Of a stretch of DNA of 64,000 nucleotides, positions 13,921 to 25,577 are shown piece after piece; position 1 is the stretch's first letter, and the number at the start of each line of letters is the position of its first letter. This DNA is from Pictodentalium vernedei (lineage: Eukaryota > Mollusca > Scaphopoda > Dentaliida > Dentaliidae): the NCBI GenBank assembly GCA_031216915.1, contig JAUFNR010000011.1:434001-498000 (forward strand). The letters are read 5' to 3'. Position numbers and translations under genes: made by a program. The notes beneath the pieces were generated by a model. It was not told where the DNA came from. It did not search any database and was given only the letters and a program-made list of their open reading frames with translations.

Positions 13921-14008
13921 GTAACGAACGGCGACGCATTAAACAAAAATCAAATCTTACCAGATTGGCTGATATAGCTAGCAAGCACACAACCGACCCG
14001 GTCGTTAC
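13921..14008. other. Imperfect inverted repeat, 11-base arms, within the monomer
   Basis: GTAACGAACGG at 13921-13931 and CCGGTCGTTAC at 13998-14008 are reverse complements at 10 of 11 positions, separated by 66 bp. The pair is present at offsets 104-114 and 181-191 of most monomers. The second arm overlaps a short perfect palindrome, CGACC-C-GGTCG, at 13994-14004. Together they could let a single strand fold into a stem enclosing the A-rich core and the AATCT/AGATT dyad. Types A and R change the first arm (AACTGCG in place of AACGGCG) and type D changes the second (GAAACGG), so the pairing is not strictly kept. A structural role is inference only. Confidence 0.45.
13953..13966. other. 14-bp dyad AATCT-TACC-AGATT in a near-invariant core
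   Basis: AATCT and AGATT are perfect reverse complements separated by TACC. The dyad sits at offset 136-149 of every monomer, inside the least variable part of the unit, which runs from the A-rich stretch to the GCTAGC site. Across the array I noticed arm changes in only a few monomers: near 36301, near 46544, and near 49191 with its duplicate near 58893. A few further changes fall in the loop (TATC in type S, AACA near 1318, TACA near 58309). Conserved dyads in satellites can be protein-binding boxes, but no binding protein can be named from the sequence. Copying by conversion could also keep a segment uniform. Confidence 0.55.
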
Positions 14009-15581
14009 AAGACCCACCACGCTATTGTCCACACGACGCGTGCATAGCCTGACTAAAGGAACTGTTCTACGCAACCTAAACCGTATACTTAGTACGAAAC
14101 CAGCGTGACTAGGCCTTGGCGACCCTACCGACATTACCAACCAGCCTACGGTCAAACGCCTCCCCACACACCCTGATCGCCACACTGCCCGGCGAACCAG
14201 AAGGAACGTAGAGCGTAACGAACGGCGACGCATTAAACAAAAATCAAATCTTACCAGATTGGCTGATATAGCTAGCAAGCACACAACCGACCCGGTTGTT
14301 ACAAGACCCACCACGCTATTGTCCACAAGACGCGTGCATAGCCTGACTAAAGGAACTGTTCTACGCAACCTAAACCGTATACTTAGTACGAAACCAGCGT
14401 GACTAGGCCTTGGCGACCCTACCGACATTACCAACCAGCCTACGGTCAAACGCCTACCCACACACGCTGATCGCCACACTGCCCGGCGAACCAGAAGGAA
14501 CGTAGAGCGTAACGAACTGCGACACATTAAATAAAAATCAAATCTTACCAGATTGGCTGATATAGCTAGCCAGCACACAACCGACCCGGTCGTTACAAGA
14601 CCCACCACACTATTGTCCACACGACGCGTGCATAGCCTGACTAAAGGAACAGTTCTACGCAACCTAAACCGTATACTTAATACGAAACCAGCGTGACTAA
14701 GCCTTGGCGACCCTACCGACATTACCAACCAGCCTACGGTCAAACGCCTACCCACACACCCTGATCGCCACACTGCCCGGCAAACCAGAAGGAACGTAGA
14801 GCGTAACGAACGGCGGCGCATTAAACAAAAATCAAATCTTATCAGATTGGCTGATATAGCTAGCAAGCACACAACCGACCTGGTCGTTACAAGACCCACC
14901 ACGCTATTGTCCAGACGACGCGTGCATAGCCTGACTAAAGGAACTGTTCTACGCAACCTAAACCGTATACTTAGTACGAAACCAGCTTGACTAGGCCTTG
15001 GCGACCCTACCGACATTACCAACCAGCCTTCGGTCAAACGCCTACCCACACACCCCGATTGCCACACTGCCCGGCGAACCAGAAGGAACGTAGAGCGTAA
15101 CGAACGGCGACGCATTAAACAAAAATCAAATCTTACCAGATTGGCTGATATAGCTAGCAAGCACACAACCGACCCGGTCGTTACAAGACCCACCACGCTA
15201 TTGTCCACACGACGCGTGCATAGCCTGACAAAAGGAACTGTTCTACGCAACCTAAACCGTATACTAAGTACGAAACCAGCGTGACTAGGCCTTGGCGACC
15301 CTACCGACATTACCAACCAGCCTAGGGTCAAACGCCTCCCCACACACCCTGATCGCCACACTGCCCGGCGAACCAGAAGGAACGTAGAGCGTAACGAACG
15401 GCGACGCATTAAACAAAAATCAAATCTTACCAGATTGGCTGATATAGCTAGCAAGCACACAACCGACCCGGTTGTTACAAGACCCACCACGCTATTGTCC
15501 ACAAGACGCGTGCATAGCCTGACTAAAGGAACTGTTCTACGCAACCACAACCATATACTTAGTACGAAACCAGCGTGACTA

Positions 15582-18500
15582 GGCCTTGGCGACCCTACCG
15601 ACATTACCAACCAGCCTACGGTCAAACGCCTACCCACACACGCTGATCGCCACACTGCCCGGCGAACCAGAAGGAACGTAGAGCGTAACGAACTGCGACA
15701 CATTAAACAAAAATCAAATCTTACCAGATTGGCTGATATAGCTAGCCAGCACACAACCGACCCGGTCGTTACAAGACCCACCACGCTATTGTCCACAAGA
15801 CGCGTGCATAGCCTTACTAAAGGAACTGTTCTACGCAACCTAAACCGTATACTTAGTACGAAACCAGCGTGACTAGGCCTTGGCGACCCTACCCACATTA
15901 CCAACCAGCCTACGGTCAAACGCCTACCCACACACCCTGATCGCCACACTGCCCGGCGAACCAGAAGGAACGTAGAGCGTAACGAACGGCGACGCATTAA
16001 ACAAAAATCAAATCTTACCAGATTGGCTGATATAGCTAGCAAGCACACAACCGACCCGGTCGTTACAAGACCCACCACGCTATTGTCCACACGACACGTG
16101 TATAGCCTGACTAAAGGAACTGTTATACGCAACCCAAACCGTATACTTAGTACGAAACCAGCGCGACTAGGCCTTGGCGACCCTACCGACATTACCAACC
16201 AGCCTACGGTCAAACGCCTCCCCACACACCCTGATCGCCACACTGCCCGGCGAACCAGAAAGAACGTACAGCGTAACGAACGGCGACGCATTAAACAAAA
16301 ATCAAATCTTACCAGATTGGCTGATATAGCTAGCAAGCACACAACCGACCCGGTCGTTACAAGACCCACCACGCTATTGTCCACACGACGCGTGCATAGC
16401 CTGACTAAAGGAACAGTTCTACGCAACCTAAACCGTATACTTAGTAAGAAACCAGCGTGACTAGGCCTTGGCGACCCTACCAACATTACCAACCAGCCTA
16501 CGGTCAAACGCCCACCCACACACCCTGATCGCCACACTGCCCGGCAAACCAGAAGGAACGTAGAGCGTAACGAACGGCGACGCATTAAATAAAAATCAAA
16601 TCTTACCAGATTGGCTGATATAGCTAGCAAGCACAAAACCGAAACGGTCGTTACAAGACCCACCACGCTATTGTCCACACGACGCGTGCATAGCCTGACT
16701 AAAGGAACTGTTCTACGCAACCTGAACCGTATACTTAGTACGAAACCAGCGTGACTAGGCCCTGGCAACCCTACCGACATTACCAACCAGCCTACGGTCA
16801 AACGCCTACCCACACACCCGGATCGCCACACTGCCCAGCGAACCAGAAGGAACATAGAGCGTAACGAATGGCGTCGAATTAAACAAAAATCAAATCTTAT
16901 CAGATTGGCTGATATAGCTAGCAAGCACACAACCGACCCGGTCGTTACAAGACCCACCACGCTATTGTCCACACGACGCGTGCATAGCCTGACTAAAGGA
17001 ACTGTTCTACGCAACCTAAACCGTATACTTAGTACGAAAGCAGCGTGACTAGGCCATGGCGACCCTACCGACATTACCAACCAGCCTACGGTCAAACGCC
17101 TACCCACACACCCTGATCGCCACACTGCTCGGCGAACCAGAAGGAACGTAGAGCGTAACGAACAGCGACGCATTAAACAAAAATCAAATCTTACCAGATT
17201 GGCTGATATAGCTAGCAAGCACACAACCGACCCGGTCATTACAAGACTCACCACGCTATTGTCCACACGATGCGTGCATAGCCTGACTAAAGGAACTGTT
17301 CTACGCAACCTAAACCGTATACTTAGTACGAAACCAGCGTGACTAGGCCTTGGCGACCCTACCGACATTACCAACCAGCCTACGGTCAAACGCCTACCCA
17401 CACACGCTGATCGCCACACTGCCCGGCGAACCAGAAGGAACGTAGAGCGTAACGAACTGCGACACATTAAACAAAAATCAAATCTTACCAGATTGGCTGA
17501 TATAGCTAGCCAGCACACAACCGACCCGGTCGTTACAAGACCCACCACGCTATTGTCCACAAGACGCATGCATAGCCTTACTAAAGGAACTGTTCTACCC
17601 AACCTAAACCGTATACTTAGTACGAAACCAGCGTGACTAGGCCTTGGCGACCCTACCCACATTACCAACCAGCCTACGGTCAAACGCCTACCCACACACC
17701 CTGATCGCCACACTGCCCGGCGAACCAGAAGGAACGTAGAGCGTAACGAACGGCGACGCATTAAACAAAAATCAAATCTTACCAGATTGGCTGATATAGC
17801 TAGCAAGCACACAACCGACCCGGTCGTTACAAGACCCACCACGCTATTGTCCACACGACACGTGTATAGCCTGACTAAAGGAACTGTTATACGCAACCCA
17901 AACCGTATACTTAGTACGAAACCAGCGTGACTAGGCCTTGGCGACCCTACCGACAGTACCAACCAGCCTACGGTCAAACGCCTCCCCACACACCCTGATC
18001 GCCACACTGCCCGGCGAACCAGAAAGAACGTACAGCGTAACGAACGGCGACGCATTAAACAAAAATCAAATCTTACCAGATTGGCTGATATAGCTAGCAA
18101 GCACACAACCGACCCGGTCGTTACAAGACCCATCACGCTATTGTCCACACGACGCGTGCATAGCCTGACTAAAGGAACAGTTCTACGCAACCTAAACCGT
18201 ATACTTAGTACGAAACCAGCGTGACTAGGCCTTGGCGACCCTACCGACATTACCAACCAGCCTACGGTCAAACGCCTACCCACACACCCTGATCGCCACA
18301 CTGCCCGGCAAACCAGAAGGAACGTAGAACGTAACGAACGGCGGCGCATTAAACAAAAATCAAATCTTACCAGATTGGCTGATATAGCTAGCAAGCACAC
18401 AACCGACCCGGTCGTTACAAGACCCACCACGCTATTGTCCACACGACGCGTGCATAGCCTGACTAAAGGAACTGTTCTACGCAACCTAAACCGTATACTT

Positions 18501-20579
18501 AGTAAGAAACCAGCATGACTAGGCCTTGGCGACCCTACCAACATTACCAACCCGCCTACGGTCAAACGCCTACCCACACACCCTGATCGCCACACTGCCC
18601 GGCAAACCAGAAGGAACGTAGAGCGTAACGAACGGCGACGCATTAAATAAAAATCAAATCTTACCAGATTGGCTGATATAGCTAGCAAGCACAAAACCGA
18701 AACGGTCGTTACAAGACCCACCACGCTATTGTCCACACGACGCGTGCATAGCCTGACTAAAGGAACTGTTCTACGCAACCTAAACCGTATACTTAGTACG
18801 AAACCAGCGTGACTAGGCCCTGGCGACCCTACCGACATTACCAACCAGCCTACGGTCAAACGCCTACCCACACACCCTGATCGCCACACTGCCCGGCGAA
18901 CCAGAAGGAACATAGAGCGTAACGAATGGCGTCGAATTAAACAAAAATCAAATCTTACCAGATTGGCTGATATAGCTAGCAAGCACACAACCGACCCAGT
19001 CGTTACAAGACCCACCACGCTATTGTCCACACGACGCGTGCATAGCCTGACTAAAGGAACTGTTCTACGCAACCTAAACCGTATACTTAGTACGAAACCA
19101 GCGTGACTAGGCCATGGCGACCCTACCGACATTACCAACCAGCCTACGGTCAAACGCTTACCCACACACCCTGATCGCCACACTGCTCGGCGAACCAGAA
19201 GGAACGTAGAGCGTAACGAACAGCGACGCATTAAACAAAAATCAAATCTTACCAGATTGGCTGATATAGCTAGCAAGCACACAACCGACCCGGTCGTTAC
19301 AAGACTCACCACGCTATTGTCCACACGATGCGTGCATAGCCTGACTAAAGGAACTGTTCTACGCAACCTAAACCGTATACTTAGTACGGAACCAGCGTGA
19401 CTAGGCCTTCGCGACCCTACCGACATTACCAACCAGTCTACGGTCAAACGCCTACCCACACACCCTGATCGCCACACTGCCCGGCGAACCAGAAGGAACC
19501 TAGAGCGTAACGAACGGCGACGCATTAAACAAAAATCAAATCTTACCAGATTGGCTGATATAGCTAGCAAGCACACAACCGACCCGGTCGTTACAAGACC
19601 GACCACGCTATTGTCCACACGATGCGTGCATAGCCTGACTAAAGGAACTGTTCTACGCATCCTAAACCGTATACTTAGTACGAAACCAGCGTGACCAGGC
19701 CCTGCCGAACCTACCGACATTACGAACCAGCCTACGGTCAAACGCCTACCCACACATCCTGATCGCCACACTGCCCGGCGAACCAGAAGGAACGTAGAGC
19801 GTAACAAACGGCGACGCATTAAACAAAAATCAAATCTTACCAGATTGGCTGATATAGCTAGCAAGCACACAACCGACCCAGTCGTTACAAGACCCACCAC
19901 GCTATTGTCCACACGACGCGTGCATAGCCCGACTAAAGGAACTGTTCTACGCAACCTAAATCGTATACTTAGTAAGAAACCAGCTTGACTAGGCCTTGGC
20001 GACCCTACCGACATTACCAACCAGCCTTCGGTCAAACGCCTACCCACACACCCCGATTGCCACACTGCCCGGCGAACCAGAAGGAACGTAGAGCGTAACG
20101 AACGGCGACGCATTAAACAAAAATCAAATCTTACCAGATTGGCTGATATAGCTAGCAAGCACACAACCGACACGGTCGTTAGAAGACCCACCACACTATT
20201 GTCCACACGACGCATGCATAGCCTGACTAAAGGAACTGTTCTACGCAACCTAAACCGTATACTTAGTACGAAACCAGCGTGACAAGGCCTTGGCGACCCT
20301 ACCGACATTACCAACCAGCCTACGGTCAAATGCCTACCCACACACCCTGATCGCCACACTGCCCGGCGAACCAGAAGGAACGTAGAGCGTAACGAACGGC
20401 GTCGAATTAAACAAAAATCAAATCTTACCAGATTGGCTGATATAGCTAGCAAGCACACAACCGACCCGGTCGTTACAAGACCCACCATGCTATTGTCCAC
20501 ACGATGCGTGCATAGCCTGACTAAAGGAACTGTTCTACGCAACCAAAACCATATACTTAGTACGAAACCAGCGTGACTA
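15582..20579 (+). repeat. HOR block 4: 17-monomer unit, first of three in tandem
   Basis: Same 17-monomer order as at 3528. It shares with the next two copies CAGCATGACTA at the end of G (near 18514), GGCCCTGCCG in K (19698), CACCCGGATCGCC and CTTATCAG in E (16758). It differs from them in A (CGCTGATCGCC rather than CCCTGATCGCC), B (CTGACTAAAGG rather than CTGAGTAAAGG) and the end of C (AGTAAGAAACC rather than AGTAAAAAACC). This makes it the slightly older or differently converted member of the triplet. Confidence 0.88.
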
Positions 20580-23500
20580 GGCCTTGGCGACCCTACCGAC
20601 ATTACCAACCAGCCTACGGTCAAACGCCTACCCACACACCCTGATCGCCACACTGCCCGGCGAACCAGAAGGAACGTAGAGCGTAACGAACTGCGACACA
20701 TTAAACAAAAATCAAATCTTACCAGATTGGCTGATATAGCTAGCCAGCACACAACCGACCCGGTCGTTACAAGACCCACCACGCTATTGTCCACAAGACG
20801 CGTGCATAGCCTTACTAAAGGAACTGTTCTACGCAACCTAAACCGTATACTTAGTACGAAACCAGCGTGACTAGGCCTTGGCGACCCTACCCACATTACC
20901 AACCAGCCTACGGTCAAACGCCTACCCACACACCCTGATCGCCACACTGCCCGGCGAACCAGAAGGAACGTAGAGCGTAACGAACGGCGACGCATTAAAC
21001 AAAAATCAAATCTTACCAGATTGGCTGATATAGCTAGCAAGCACACAACCGACCCGGTCGTTACAAGACCCACCACGCTATTGTCCACACGACACGTGTA
21101 TAGCCTGAGTAAAGGAACTGTTATACGCAACCCAAACCGTATACTTAGTACGAAACCAGCGCGACTAGGCCTTGGCGACCCTACCGACATTACCAACCAG
21201 CCTACGGTCAAACGCCTCCCCACACACCCTGATCGCCACACTGCCCGGCGAACCAGAAAGAACGTACAGCGTAACGAACGGCGACGCATTAAACAAAAAT
21301 CAAATCTTACCAGATTGGCTGATATAGCTAGCAAGCACACAACCGACCCGGTCGTTACAAGACCCACCACGCTATTGTCCACACGACGCGTGCATAGCCT
21401 GACTAAAGGAACAGTTCTACGCAACCTAAACCGTATACTTAGTAAAAAACCAGCGTGACTAGGCCTTGGCGACCCTACCAACATTACCAACCAGCCTACG
21501 GTCAAACGCCCACCCACACACCCTGATCGCCACACTGCCCGGCAAACCAGAAGGAACGTAGAGCGTAACGAACGGCGACGCATTAAATAAAAATCAAATC
21601 TTACCAGATTGGCTGATATAGCTAGCAAGCACAAAACCGAAACGGTCGTTACAAGACCCACCACGCTATTGTCCACACGACGCGTGCATAGCCTGACTAA
21701 AGGAACTGTTCTACGCAACCTGAACCGTATACTTAGTACGAAACCAGCGTGACTAGGCCCTGGCAACCCTACCGACATTACCAACCAGCCTACGGTCAAA
21801 CGCCTACCCACACACCCGGATCGCCACACTGCCCAGCGAACCAGAAGGAACATAGAGCGTAACGAATGGCGTCGAATTAAACAAAAATCAAATCTTATCA
21901 GATTGGCTGATATAGCTAGCAAGCACACAACCGACCCGGTCGTTACAAGACCCACCACGCTATTGTCCACACGACGCGTGCATAGCCTGACTAAAGGAAC
22001 TGTTCTACGCAACCTAAACCGTATACTTAGTACGAAAGCAGCGTGACTAGGCCATGGCGACCCTACCGACATTACCAACCAGCCTACGGTCAAACGCCTA
22101 CCCACACACCCTGATCGCCACACTGCTCGGCGAACCAGAAGGAACGTAGAGCGTAACGAACAGCGACGCATTAAACAAAAATCAAATCTTACCAGATTGG
22201 CTGATATAGCTAGCAAGCACACAACCGACCCGGTCATTACAAGACTCACCACGCTATTGTCCACACGATGCGTGCATAGCCTGACTAAAGGAACTGTTCT
22301 ACGCAACCTAAACCGTATACTTAGTACGAAACCAGCGTGACTAGGCCTTGGCGACCCTACCGACATTACCAACCAGCCTACGGTCAAACGCCTACCCACA
22401 CACGCTGATCGCCACACTGCCCGGCGAACCAGAAGGAACGTAGAGCGTAACGAACTGCGACACATTAAACAAAAATCAAATCTTACCAGATTGGCTGATA
22501 TAGCTAGCCAGCACACAACCGACCCGGTCGTTACAAGACCCACCACGCTATTGTCCACAAGACGCATGCATAGCCTTACTAAAGGAACTGTTCTACCCAA
22601 CCTAAACCGTATACTTAGTACGAAACCAGCGTGACTAGGCCTTGGCGACCCTACCCACATTACCAACCAGCCTACGGTCAAACGCCTACCCACACACCCT
22701 GATCGCCACACTGCCCGGCGAACCAGAAGGAACGTAGAGCGTAACGAACGGCGACGCATTAAACAAAAATCAAATCTTACCAGATTGGCTGATATAGCTA
22801 GCAAGCACACAACCGACCCGGTCGTTACAAGACCCACCACGCTATTGTCCACACGACACGTGTATAGCCTGACTAAAGGAACTGTTATACGCAACCCAAA
22901 CCGTATACTTAGTACGAAACCAGCGTGACTAGGCCTTGGCGACCCTACCGACAGTACCAACCAGCCTACGGTCAAACGCCTCCCCACACACCCTGATCGC
23001 CACACTGCCCGGCGAACCAGAAAGAACGTACAGCGTAACGAACGGCGACGCATTAAACAAAAATCAAATCTTACCAGATTGGCTGATATAGCTAGCAAGC
23101 ACACAACCGACCCGGTCGTTACAAGACCCATCACGCTATTGTCCACACGACGCGTGCATAGCCTGACTAAAGGAACAGTTCTACGCAACCTAAACCGTAT
23201 ACTTAGTACGAAACCAGCGTGACTAGGCCTTGGCGACCCTACCGACATTACCAACCAGCCTACGGTCAAACGCCTACCCACACACCCTGATCGCCACACT
23301 GCCCGGCAAACCAGAAGGAACGTAGAACGTAACGAACGGCGGCGCATTAAACAAAAATCAAATCTTACCAGATTGGCTGATATAGCTAGCAAGCACACAA
23401 CCGACCCGGTCGTTACAAGACCCACCACGCTATTGTCCACACGACGCGTGCATAGCCTGACTAAAGGAACTGTTCTACGCAACCTAAACCGTATACTTAG

Positions 23501-25577
23501 TAAGAAACCAGCATGACTAGGCCTTGGCGACCCTACCAACATTACCAACCCGCCTACGGTCAAACGCCTACCCACACACCCTGATCGCCACACTGCCCGG
23601 CAAACCAGAAGGAACGTAGAGCGTAACGAACGGCGACGCATTAAATAAAAATCAAATCTTACCAGATTGGCTGATATAGCTAGCAAGCACAAAACCGAAA
23701 CGGTCGTTACAAGACCCACCACGCTATTGTCCACACGACGCGTGCATAGCCTGACTAAAGGAACTGTTCTACGCAACCTAAACCGTATACTTAGTACGAA
23801 ACCAGCGTGACTAGGCCCTGGCGACCCTACCGACATTACCAACCAGCCTACGGTCAAACGCCTACCCACACACCCTGATCGCCACACTGCCCGGCGAACC
23901 AGAAGGAACATAGAGCGTAACGAATGGCGTCGAATTAAACAAAAATCAAATCTTACCAGATTGGCTGATATAGCTAGCAAGCACACAACCGACCCAGTCG
24001 TTACAAGACCCACCACGCTATTGTCCACACGACGCGTGCATAGCCTGACTAAAGGAACTGTTCTACGCAACCTAAACCGTATACTTAGTACGAAACCAGC
24101 GTGACTAGGCCATGGCGACCCTACCGACATTACCAACCAGCCTACGGTCAAACGCTTACCCACACACCCTGATCGCCACACTGCTCGGCGAACCAGAAGG
24201 AACGTAGAGCGTAACGAACAGCGACGCATTAAACAAAAATCAAATCTTACCAGATTGGCTGATATAGCTAGCAAGCACACAACCGACCCGGTCGTTACAA
24301 GACTCACCACGCTATTGTCCACACGATGCGTGCATAGCCTGACTAAAGGAACTGTTCTACGCAACCTAAACCGTATACTTAGTACGGAACCAGCGTGACT
24401 AGGCCTTCGCGACCCTACCGACATTACCAACCAGTCTACGGTCAAACGCCTACCCACACACCCTGATCGCCACACTGCCCGGCGAACCAGAAGGAACCTA
24501 GAGCGTAACGAACGGCGACGCATTAAACAAAAATCAAATCTTACCAGATTGGCTGATATAGCTAGCAAGCACACAACCGACCCGGTCGTTACAAGACCGA
24601 CCACGCTATTGTCCACACGATGCGTGCATAGCCTGACTAAAGGAACTGTTCTACGCATCCTAAACCGTATACTTAGTACGAAACCAGCGTGACCAGGCCC
24701 TGCCGAACCTACCGACATTACGAACCAGCCTACGGTCAAACGCCTACCCACACATCCTGATCGCCACACTGCCCGGCGAACCAGAAGGAACGTAGAGCGT
24801 AACAAACGGCGACGCATTAAACAAAAATCAAATCTTACCAGATTGGCTGATATAGCTAGCAAGCACACAACCGACCCAGTCGTTACAAGACCCACCACGC
24901 TATTGTCCACACGACGCGTGCATAGCCCGACTAAAGGAACTGTTCTACGCAACCTAAATCGTATACTTAGTAAGAAACCAGCTTGACTAGGCCTTGGCGA
25001 CCCTACCGACATTACCAACCAGCCTTCGGTCAAACGCCTACCCACACACCCCGATTGCCACACTGCCCGGCGAACCAGAAGGAACGTAGAGCGTAACGAA
25101 CGGCGACGCATTAAACAAAAATCAAATCTTACCAGATTGGCTGATATAGCTAGCAAGCACACAACCGACACGGTCGTTAGAAGACCCACCACACTATTGT
25201 CCACACGACGCATGCATAGCCTGACTAAAGGAACTGTTCTACGCAACCTAAACCGTATACTTAGTACGAAACCAGCGTGACAAGGCCTTGGCGACCCTAC
25301 CGACATTACCAACCAGCCTACGGTCAAATGCCTACCCACACACCCTGATCGCCACACTGCCCGGCGAACCAGAAGGAACGTAGAGCGTAACGAACGGCGT
25401 CGAATTAAACAAAAATCAAATCTTACCAGATTGGCTGATATAGCTAGCAAGCACACAACCGACCCGGTCGTTACAAGACCCACCATGCTATTGTCCACAC
25501 GATGCGTGCATAGCCTGACTAAAGGAACTGTTCTACGCAACCAAAACCATATACTTAGTACGAAACCAGCGTGACTA
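20580..25577 (+). repeat. HOR block 5: 17-monomer unit, second of three in tandem
   Basis: Same order of 17 monomers. At every mark I compared, it is identical to the following copy at an offset of 4998 bp, including the A, B and C variants that separate both from block 4. Such low divergence indicates very recent amplification or recent conversion. Confidence 0.9.

Larger units (their letters stand above)
13818..14111 (+). repeat. Representative 294-bp monomer (type P, close to consensus)
   Basis: This unit differs from my reading of the majority sequence at only about three sites (CCTTCGG for CCTACGG, and two changes in CCCCGATTGCC). It begins with GGCCTTGGCGACCC and ends with CCAGCGTGACTA. 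Landmarks, by offset in the unit: an 11-base arm at 104-114, an A-rich stretch and 14-bp dyad at about 122-149, NheI-like GCTAGC at 160-165, a second 11-base arm at 181-191 with an overlapping palindrome at 177-187, then ACGCGT and GTATAC palindromes. The length is 3 x 98, so reading frames carry through from unit to unit. I saw no RNA polymerase III promoter pair, tRNA or 5S gene in it, and no clear match to the 17-bp CENP-B box consensus. Confidence 0.95.
8526..15581 (+). repeat. HOR block 3: 24-monomer unit, 7056 bp
   Basis: The first twelve monomers (8526-12053) follow the 17-mer order A B C D E F A' B' C' G D' E'. The unit then jumps to H (12054) and I (12348), omitting F', J and K. The E' unit at 11760 ends in AGTAAGAAACCAGCTTGA, which is how K ends, so the crossover fell inside that monomer. 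After I come ten further types, L M N O P Q R S T U (12642 to 15288), in place of a return to A. Local marks such as CGAAACAGAAGG in A' (near 10373) and CCCGAGAAACC in D' (near 11542) recur in blocks 7 and 8, which tie this unit to those copies. Confidence 0.88.

Noticed and set aside
14093..14111. CENP-B box (TTCG on the minus strand near CGAAACC)
   Set aside because: The bases after TTCG (TACTAAGTATA) lack the CGGG that the core motif requires.
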